A program made the position numbers and the translations under genes. From Hygrocybe punicea (taxonomy: Eukaryota; Basidiomycota; Agaricomycetes; Agaricales; Hygrophoraceae): 64,000 bases of DNA. Under the pieces are notes generated by a model. The model did not search any database. It was not told the origin of the DNA and was given only the letters and a program-made list of their open reading frames with translations. Where the stretch lies: NCBI GenBank assembly GCA_963556145.1, contig OY744464.1, forward strand, positions 6,795,508 to 6,859,507. The letters are read 5' to 3'. Position 1 is the first letter of the stretch. Each line of letters opens with the position of its first letter. Shown piece after piece: positions 56,501 through 64,000 of this stretch.

Positions 56501-57019
56501 AGCGTAGAGTCAGCAGACTCAGATTTGGATGTTCAGGAGGTTGGAAGTGCACTATGTGACATAGTGAACCACTACACACATTTGGTCGACAAAGATAACC
56601 TTGACAACGAACCTGTCAGCGCCCCACAAACAATCGGCAGGCCAATTTCAATCCAAGAGTTATTTGACTTTCGGCAAACACATTGGGTGGATAGCTACGC
56701 AAAATCGGCATGGCGCAGTTTCGACGAGGAACTTGAGTTGTATGAACTGCTAGATCTTGATGCTGAGGGAGAGGAAGACGTTGATGTTGATGTTGATGAG
56801 AGTACCGCTGACATTTTGATTGGTTGAATTTAGTGTATCATCATGTCTATATGTTTACAACCTGTATAGAACCATCGACGACGCTGCAACGCTACCTCAG
56901 CCAGTCTACAGCTGGCCATCCATATCATACAGTCACGGTCAAGTCGTGCGATGACTGTCATGACCCTATCGTGACATGTCACTGACATTGATGACATGTC
57001 AATGACCAGCACAACACTG
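53584..57019 (+). mobile_element. hAT transposon with transposase, decayed
   Basis: Termini CAATGTTGGACAGTCATGAC and, reversed, CAGTGTTGTGCTGGTCATTG; perfect 8-bp duplication CGGTAAAC (53576-53583 and 57020-57027). Subterminal regions at both ends repeat GTCATGAC and TGACATGTCA words, the likely transposase-binding sites. 3436 bp, usual for an autonomous hAT. Its termini (CARTG) differ from the TAGTG of elements A-F. Confidence 0.95.
53798..56827 (+). pseudogene. hAT transposase, broken
   Basis: It starts MPRSTKSKARGWWREQF, with a CX2C motif (CMKC) of a possible BED-like finger. The catalytic core follows: STLQADGWTGENSHHL, VRVHNASAERKTAENL, VTDASGESQKARRLL and DCYAH, then AIIGSIEQRWAKADQEIF. 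The C-terminal dimerisation domain is clear at about 56230-56370 (LAISANSASCERLFS, then LRNCLGDDNLTMISKLKM). After it comes an acidic tail. At least four introns are likely (for example near 54900-54950). In-frame TGA at 55041-55043 and 55341-55343 and frame changes near 55630 show it is not functional as read. Confidence 0.88.
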
Positions 57020-57027
57020 CGGTAAAC

Positions 57028-58317
57028 TGCCTAATTACCCAGCATTCATAACCGCTAGCTTGGAGCCAGGAACCAGGACCAATACCGGAAATCAGTATAT
57101 AAAGCTGGCACATCAGGACTTTCAACATTTAGTTGGGATCTAAAGTTATTTCTAAAGTCACTGGAGGCGAATCCACGGCATAAATCCCAAATCCTAGCTA
57201 TAAATTGCACTCCTAAACCTTAACGGCAGGGATGCCGCAGAGACCCCGGAAATTTTTTCATACCCTGACAGCCTAAAATGCCATCATAAACATGATTTCT
57301 GGGAAGGGGGTCAGTACCCCCCTTCCAAAACGGACTTTGAAAATCATAAATATTTTGCTTAAAATAGCAATGTGCCTGTCCGGCACCCCCAAGCGATGTC
57401 CGGCACTACGAAGTGATGTCAGTTTATGTGTTGCTCTTCGGAGACTGAAATCTCAAATGCACAGACGTCCTTATTGGGTTGAAGGGGTTCCATCTCCGAC
57501 ATATGTCTAGGTTTATATGCGTTTATGTTATATGCTGTGGATTCGCTTCCACTGGGTGCCTTTCCATAAGAATAAATATATTCTGGGGAATAAACGCGGT
57601 TCCAGTCAGGGTTGGAACCGCTATGATTACAAATAAGTCAAAAGGTATCATAGGATGAATCAAAGGTAATGTGGGAACAAGAAGTGACAGGCCGAAGGTC
57701 GGCAAAGATCAAATCTGGTTACTTTGGCAGGTCGGATCTTGAAAACATATCTTGTATTCTATTCAGAGGGGTACCCCCCACTGTACAGATTTCGTGTTTA
57801 TTCATTACATATATAGCCTGCTTTTGGAAACGGAGTCTAAATACTTTTCCGGGGTCTTTGCGGTATTGGAATTGTGTCCCACTATGGTGAAAATCTATGA
57901 TTCCTGAATATATTTATTGTTACGGACAGGCACCCAGTTAGCAGCAAAATATAATCTTTAGATTTACATTTAGGCCAAGTCTAAATATTGAATTTAACTG
58001 AGTTTAAAGTTTCTTTATTATAGTCTAATCATGCCCGACATTATGGTTCAAGACTCGTATGGACTGCACTCGCCTCCACAATCAAGAGCCCTTGCACCTC
58101 TCCTTTCCTCGAGTTTCACCCCCAGGGTTTCCACCTCTTTTTCCCACGTTGTGGTTTCACTTCATTTCTTTATTTACTTCGGGAGAGATGATTCGGCTAC
58201 CAGCCCTTTCGTCTCCTCCAAAGTATGTTGTTCCTTATTTTCTCTTGTTTCTTCTGATCTCTCGTAGACTTTAGTTTTTTGGTTTTCTCACAATCAAACT
58301 TCGTTACATCGTCACGA
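57028..58317. other. Non-coding region with an inverted-repeat element
   Basis: GATGCCGCAGAGACCCCGGAAA (57231-57252) is nearly the reverse complement of 57846-57867. Weaker pairing continues inward (GGGGGTCAGTACCCCCC against GGGGTACCCCCC). GTGCCTGTCCG occurs near both sides. This suggests a MITE of about 0.7 kb. After 57930 the DNA is the leader of the Gag-like ORF; the stretch ending CTCTCGTAG at 58266 could be a 5' UTR intron. Confidence 0.5.
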
Positions 58318-59116
58318 ATGCCTCATAATGAGAACAACAACGAAGCACAAAGCCAGACCCAGGCAACATCGTTTGACCTGGAAACCACCTTTGAACTGAC
58401 AGTTAGGGACACCTGCATCAAGGTCACCAAGGGTTACCATGCAGGCAAGATTAACAAGCCCACAGCTATCCTGGAACTCACCATGGCCATACCTTTCGGA
58501 GCCGTCCATGAAGACGATACCGTTAATCGCCAGGCTTTCGGAGCGTATTGCCACATGCTCGACAGCTACGACAATGTACAAAGGGGTGGATCCGACCATT
58601 TGAACACACTCAACCGACTTATTGATGCCGATTATGGTGAAAGGGACCCGGATGCCGCACTCAGGGAAACCCGAGGTGAAGATGACGCTCTCGTTACTCG
58701 ACCACCTAAACGTGGAGCCAGTAAGTCCCTTGATGATGCCGACGACCAGCCTAATCCTGCGAAACAACGCGTTAATGTCACCCTTTTCCCATGGGTCGTC
58801 CAGGAATCTCTCCGTCCATCGGTCCTCCCTCCCTCCTTACACGAAATGGGTACCTTACTCAAAAACTTCTCACAAGATATCAAGTTTACCGTTGCGTCTA
58901 TACTCAACTCTGCTTCCTGCCCCCAGTTCCCTCACTCGGAATGGACCAGTCTCATCTCCGGGCATGCCGTCGACCTTGACCACATCCTGTCCGGACTCTT
59001 CACTACTTCCACCACAAACTCACACAAGGAACAAGTTGGGTCTTTTGAGATCTCACTTGGACCTTCTTCCCCCACTAAGACCGTCACCTCACACAGCGAA
59101 TGGATCACTGCATGGG
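58318..59116 (+). pseudogene. Retroelement Gag-like protein, 5' part, cut by hAT D
   Basis: From ATG 58318 (MPHNENNNEAQSQTQ) about 266 residues are read, ending SEWITAW at the hAT junction. FPHSEWTSLISGHAVDLDHI and KTVTSHSEWITAW resemble a Gag-like domain in agaricomycete retroelements, which I place with DIRS or tyrosine-recombinase elements from memory only. Dropping hAT D and one TGCATGGG continues the frame at 63989 (EPT...), past the window edge. Two in-phase Arg-rich stretches (PPKRGASK) may bind nucleic acid. Confidence 0.6.
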
Positions 59117-59631
59117 TAGTGATGCCGAAGTTCAGTTTGGAACTGATCCGAACCTGGTTTGAACTGCGAACTGAACCGCTGGTTAGGTTTGCGGTTCTGG
59201 CAATGACATGTGGTTCAAACCGCGAACTGTAATGTATAGTTACCTACGTAGATACTCATTTAGATACTTAATTTTTCACATTTTTTTCTATGCAGTCGCG
59301 TGAACTTAGGTCATGTGACCTTAAACATACTCACGCACAACTTCAAGTTTGACTCAACACTAACGTTACTCAACAACCATGGTGAGTAATGACTTTATTT
59401 CATATTTTACTGACATTTTTTTACATAGAACAGCCCCACGGGGCCCACCTTGACCACATAAATAAGGCGCCTGTGGTCGACTTCACCCAACAACCTCCCT
59501 CGTGTTCCAACGCGAGTCGGAGTGAATCAATGGCAGCAGTGGCAGCAGCAGCAACGGCAGTGGCAACACCACCAATGCCACCACCCCGATGACGACGACA
59601 GCGACGACGATGACGATGGCCAAATGATCCC

Positions 59632-59663
<32 letters not shown>

Positions 59664-59890
59664 GCAGCAACAGCAATGCCGGCAGTAGCAGCAGAGCAAC
59701 ACCAACGGCAGCAGCAACCTGCCACCTCAAACGCGGATGATCGCGACCACTGCCGCCTACAACACCAACACCAACACGATGACGACGACGACGATGACAG
59801 GGAAGTTGAAGGCTGGGAGGGTGGTGCGCCCACCTACCAGCCCAGGTATGTACGCTAGCTTTAACCCGTCGACAACTTGCTAACCACACA

Positions 59891-59943
59891 CCTCGCAAAC
59901 CCGGGCTGACACATCAACAGACGTGCAGATGTCGTTTGCGAGG
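59891..59943. repeat. 53-bp nested palindrome of hAT D, first copy
   Basis: Outer CCTCGCAAA...TTTGCGAGG; the core ACATCAACAGACGT is degenerate. Confidence 0.8.
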
Positions 59944-60259
59944 AATTCGGCATGGCAACAATGAAGAAGGACACAGAAAGGGCCAACAACGGCAACAACC
60001 ATGCACAACAAAAACGTGGAAAGCGAGAGAACTGACCGCAGAAAGCGAGAGAACTGGCCAGGAGAGTGGTGCACCCACCCCCGGTCGCCAGGTAAGTCTT
60101 TTTTCGTTTGCTGTTGAATTTTCCCCACCACCGCAGACAGGCACGGTCCATGCCTTCGACCATCCCGCCTCCATCCGCCCGCCAATGCACCGTACCGGGC
60201 CCGAAGATGCCCCAGCCTGAAGCTACAACCACCCCACCTCCCATCCCACCTCCTGCTTC

Positions 60260-60311
60260 CCTTGTGAAACCCAGCGCCACATCAATTGATGTGCGCCTGG
60301 TCTTCACGAGG
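60260..60311. repeat. 52-bp nested palindrome of hAT D, second copy
   Basis: Outer CCTTGTGAA...TTCACGAGG (CG to TG/CA decay on both arms); inner CACATCAATTGATGTG perfect. Confidence 0.8.
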
Positions 60312-60349
60312 AGATTTGGAGGTTGGTTCACGGTTTGAACCACGTTCGA

Positions 60350-63300
60350 TGTGGTGAACGCGGCCTGGGTAGGCGCGGATTCGTTGTGTGCAAGTTCTTG
60401 TCATTGGGGTGAAAACCCAAAACTCAACTTGTTTGTATGTATGTACACAAAACACTATATAGGTACTGTATAGTATCTATAAAAGGGATAAGGAAATGGG
60501 AAATGCAGAGGGAAGGGGGATAAAGGAAAATAGAGGGAATACGTGCCCAGGGAGATACCAGTCTCTACATCCACAGGGGACTCTAATAATGACTGCCCTC
60601 AGTCATAAACACAAGGATAATAAAGAAATAAAGAAATAAAAAAGGGAGGGAATGAAAGTGGGTGGGGAATATACTCAAAGATAAAATAAAAGCTCAAACC
60701 ACAAGCTGCCTCCTTTCCAGACTCTCTATCCTTTCTGTCATCTCCGCTAATCTCTGCTCAAAAATCTTGAGGGCCTTGAGGGTGATTATGGCCAGCTTGA
60801 TAGCGAGTGAGGTTGCTGGAGCAAGATCATCGGCAACAATGGACTGGGTAGAGTCAGGCTCAGGTGCTGAGGGGGAAGTGATTCTGAAAAGTCCATTGAG
60901 GACACATGGGAAGGGGTTGTCAAGGGGTATTGGGGTCAAAGGTGGTGTGGGTGAGGGTGAAGCAAGAAGGAAGGGGAGGTTGTCGAAGGCGGAGGGTCCA
61001 TGTACTAAACTCATAGAGTAAACAGGTAGGGGTGCTACAATGAGGGGAGATGGTGGTGGGGACGTAGGCAAAGGTGTGGGGACAGAGACGTGGGCATAGG
61101 ACAATGGAGACAGGGGTACGAGGTCGAGGAACGGGTGTTGGCGGCCAATGAGCGTGGGTGTGTGGATATGTAGAAGTGGGGTCCGGGGATTTTTGTGCGT
61201 GGTTGGGAAGGATGACGGGGACGTTGATGGGAGTGACGGGACTTGGGTGTGGGTATAGGGATTCGGTTGTGGGTGCATCGGGTCGGGGAACGGGTTTGGG
61301 CAGCTGGTGGGTGTGGGTTCGTGGTTGTGGATAGTCGGGGGCTTCGTTTGAGCTTGTGGATGGACTTGGGGGGCGTCGTGGGGTTGGTTGAGGGCATAGG
61401 TGGTTGAACGGGGGTGGACGAGGATGGGGATGGCTTGGGATTGGGGGTCGAGAGTGGGGGTCGAGGTGGGGTGACGTGGTGGCTCGCGTGGGACGAAGAG
61501 GGACGGGGACGGACTCATTTCACACAGGGAGGGGCCATACAGAGGTCCAGGGGCATGAACGAGAGTGTGGGGGCTGGCATATGCGGTGGTCGTTGGCCTC
61601 GGATGGTGGGATGTGGGGGTTGGCTGTTGGGTGACGTGGCACAGTGTTGAGGGCTCGAATGCCACGGGGACGGCTTGTACGGTGTCACGACAGGCGTTGA
61701 GTGGCCTTGGGAAGTGGTACAAGGCGGCGGGTGGTCCAGCGAAGGTGTGAGCGGCCGGAGATGTCGAGTAGGCGGGGGTATGAAGCGGGTTGGCGTGGCA
61801 TGGCATTGGGGACTCGATAACGGCAGCAGCAGCTGGTAGGAACTCACGAGGGGTGCTGTGGGGTGCTGGGAAGCGGTGCGAGGCGGCAGGATGTCTAACG
61901 ATGGTGGGAGAGGCCGGGGACGTCGAATAGGCGGGTGTATGACGCTGAGTGACATGGCGTGCGCGTGGGACCTTGTTAACGGCAGGGGCGGCTCGTGGGG
62001 GCTTGCGAAGAACGGTGTGGGGACTTGGGGGGTTGTACGAGGTGGTGGGTCATCCAACGAAGGGAGGCGAGGCCGGGGACGTCGAATAGGTGGGTGCATG
62101 AGGTGGATTGACATGGCACGCGAGTGGAGCCTCGAGAACGGCAGGGGCAGCTGGTACGGACTCGTGAGGGACGCTGTGGGGTGCTGAGATGTCGTACGAG
62201 GCAGTGGGTGGTCCAACAATGGCGTGAGCGGCCGGGGATGTCGAATATGCCGGGTCGCGAGGCAGGGTGACGTGGAACACGTTTGGGGACTCGATAACGG
62301 TGGGGACAGTCTGTGTGGGCTCGCGACGGACGGTGTAGGGCTCTGGTACATGGTACGACGCGTCGGGTGATCCAACAGAAGTGGTATAGGCTGGGGACGT
62401 TGAATACATGGGGTCGCGAGGCTGGGTGACCTGGAACACGGCCGGATTGCTGTAAACGCACGGGACCGAATCGTTTTGGATGTTTGAGGTGCACGGGGGG
62501 CTGTACGAATGCATAGGGGATGGTCTGCGGGGTGGTACGAAGCCGGGGGACGCGGGAGACGTGGGGTCGCGTTTCTGATGTTGTAGGGCCTTGGACTCGA
62601 CGGACTGGGTCCACCATGGCGACGACGTCGTGCGTGGGGGTGCTGGGGCATGTACTGTCGCGTGCGACGCGGTCTGTGGGTGGTAGACACGTGGTGACGC
62701 GTTTGGCGGGCTGGATACACAAGTTTGCGATTGGTGACGTGGCACGCGGCCGGGTTGTCCTAACTGGCGTGGGTTTTGCTCGTTTGGGTTGTTGACAGTG
62801 AATGGAGGGCCTTGGGACGCGGCACGAGGTCGCTGGATGTCGAATGGGAGAGCTGCGGGTTGGCGTTGGCGTTGTGTGGGTGCTGCAGGTTGGTGATGGC
62901 CCGAGACAGTGGTAAGAGGCTGTGTGGGCTCTTTCTGGCATGTCAAAGGCGCTTGCGTGGTTCCGGTGGGTCGAGAGGCGGCATGACTGGGTGTCTGAGC
63001 GTTGTCTGGTGGCACCGGAACAGGTTGGCAGCGGGTTCGACAGGTTTGGATATGCTTTCCCGTGCGGGACCCTCTGTAACAACTAACCGGTACATACTTT
63101 TGTCCACAGGCACAAAAACCTTCCCTTTGCTTCTCTTTTTCACCTAATCCAGCCTGTAGTTGTTCTAGTTCTTGAACCCGACTTGTTTCAGGTACTTGTG
63201 CTACACTTGGTGTATTTTTGTCATTTTTGGGGTCTTCGGAGGCGGAAGTCGGGTGGTAAACAAAGGAATGGAAGTAGATGGCAATGTAATACATGAGAAC

Positions 63301-63838
63301 ATAGGAAAAAGAGAGAACAAAGCTGAGGGAAATTGACAATAAACGAAAGTCGGGTTTGTTGGCATGTGACGTGTCACTGGCTCTGGGACTTGCGAGGGGG
63401 AACGGCTGCCATCGGGGAGGTGCGAGAAACCTATAAATAAGCAAGTGGAGGCTGGATAACATCTTCAGGAAGCTTTTGAAGCTACGAGGCGACGACGAGG
63501 TGCAGGAAATCTTTTTTTGCAGCCGAAAAAGAGGGTTTTTATTCCAAAAGTGGCAAGCAGGGTATAGAAATACAAGGAGAGTGAAGTGAGCTGACAGATC
63601 CTCGCGGTGGGCTCCAGATGTGGTGAACGCGGCCTGGGTAGGTGCGGATTCATTGTGTGCAAGTTCTTGTCGTTGGGGTGAAAACCCAAAACTCAACTTG
63701 TTTGTATGTATGCACACAAAACACTATATAGGTACTGTATAGTATCTATAAAAGGGATAAGGAAATGGGAAATGCAGAGGGAAGGGGGATAAAGGAAAAT
63801 AGAGGGAATACGTGCCCAGGGAGATACCAGTCTCTACA
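60350..63838 (-). mobile_element. Non-autonomous LTR element carrying one long gene
   Basis: 220-bp LTRs (60350-60569 and 63619-63838), TGTGGTGAACG...TCTCTACA, differing at four positions, three at CpG. Minus orientation is set by the primer-binding site TGGAGCCCACCGCGAGG, two bases inside the 63619 LTR, the same as in Gypsy2. No protease, RT or integrase. Flanks TTCGA and TTGAA give no perfect duplication. Gypsy2-type machinery is the likely helper. Confidence 0.9.
60694..63462 (-). pseudogene. Proline-rich tandem-repeat protein of the LTR element
   Basis: Unknown family. From ATG 63462 the frame runs 923 codons to 60694 with one TGA (62050-62052) at a position that is Ser or Pro in neighbouring repeats. 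Layout: hydrophobic stretch (LLSISLSFVLSFSYVLMYY) near residue 45, a short coiled coil (RVQELEQLQAGLGEKEKQ), then a Cys/His patch CACGQKYVPVSCYRG...HIQTCRTRC. About seven repeats of 46-50 residues follow, built around P-x-YSTSPA-x-x-x-x-VG and ESP-x-x-x-HV, then low-complexity Pro/Thr/His, and a C-terminal coiled coil (LKIFEQRLAEMTERIESLERR). It might act as a Gag substitute, but nothing proves that. Confidence 0.65.
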
Positions 63839-64000
63839 TTGAACGCAGACCGAACGCGTTGAAGCTGTTCGACGTGGTTCCGGTTCCGGTTCGGCATTTG
63901 GCTGAACTGAACCAACGGTTTCGGTTCCGGTTTTCCAAAAAAGTTGAAAAACCAGACCGAACTGAACTTCGGCAACACTATGCATGGGAACCCACCGTGG

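Larger units (their letters stand above)
59117..63980. mobile_element. Non-autonomous hAT element D (4.9 kb with LTR element inside)
   Basis: TAGTGATGCCGAAGTTCAG at the left, CTGAACTTCGGCAACACTA at the right; perfect duplication TGCATGGG (59109-59116 and 63981-63988). Cargo on plus: intron 59392-59428 (GTGAGT...CATAG), a CAG/GACGAC tract (59530-59800), block GGGTGGTGCGCCCACC with donor at 59846, palindrome 59891-59943, block GAGTGGTGCACCCACC with intron 60092-60136, and palindrome 60260-60311. The module pair is thus doubled. Confidence 0.95.

Overview
The window reads as nuclear DNA of a basidiomycete fungus, most likely an Agaricomycete. The reasons are very short spliceosomal introns (about 45-60 nt), a YANK-type kinase with an N-terminal lipid-anchor signal, and Ty3/Gypsy, Tad-like LINE and hAT elements of agaricomycete style. 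A guess of Boletales rests only on remembered resemblance of the repeats. I see no rRNA, tRNA gene, CRISPR array or bacterial operon.

Layout. (1) 399-2281: a nine-exon YANK/STK32-like protein kinase, the one clearly ordinary host gene. (2) 2.3-4.5 kb: gene-poor DNA with inverted repeats and a 44-bp minisatellite. (3) 4588-17201: one composite insertion, proven by an 8-bp target duplication and by an empty-site copy at 39.6 kb. It nests hAT E > hAT F > hAT A > Gypsy1, with an antisense LTR derivative and a solo LTR also inside. (4) 17660-38794: one minus-strand LINE bounded by a 12-bp target duplication. It is split by a foldback hAT MITE, by a 13-kb Gypsy (Gypsy2) and by hAT C. Gypsy2 is itself broken by hAT B, a 1.6-kb solo LTR and a 152-bp LTR-like insert, and it carries an antisense spliced gene with a Zn2Cys6-like cluster. 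(5) 39-44 kb: simple repeats, two minisatellite blocks, a TA-flanked foldback MITE with a hAT MITE in its loop, and a Helitron-helicase scrap. (6) 44173-53499, minus strand: an 11-exon SpvB/RHS-type (Tc-toxin-like) gene of bacterial ancestry, and upstream of it an unknown multi-exon gene. (7) 53584-57019: a decayed hAT transposon with its own transposase. (8) 58318-end: a Gag-like ORF cut by hAT D (59117-63980). hAT D contains a non-autonomous LTR element whose only gene encodes a proline-rich tandem-repeat protein.

The candidate undescribed system is the set of large non-autonomous hAT elements A-F. All six have TAGTG termini and 8-bp target duplications. They share an internal plan: short introns, trinucleotide-repeat 'exons', a GC-rich block around GGTGCACC that ends in a 5' splice site and usually a complete intron, and downstream a 52-53-bp nested palindrome centred on CAATTG. 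They look like spliced transcription units travelling as hAT cargo.

Decay is strongly CpG-directed. 15 of 16 differences between the Gypsy2 LTRs are transitions at CpG, and the in-frame stops of Gypsy2 are TGA where this family has Arg (CGA). This implies cytosine methylation or a RIP-like process. No joined or repaired toxin-family sequence is given.
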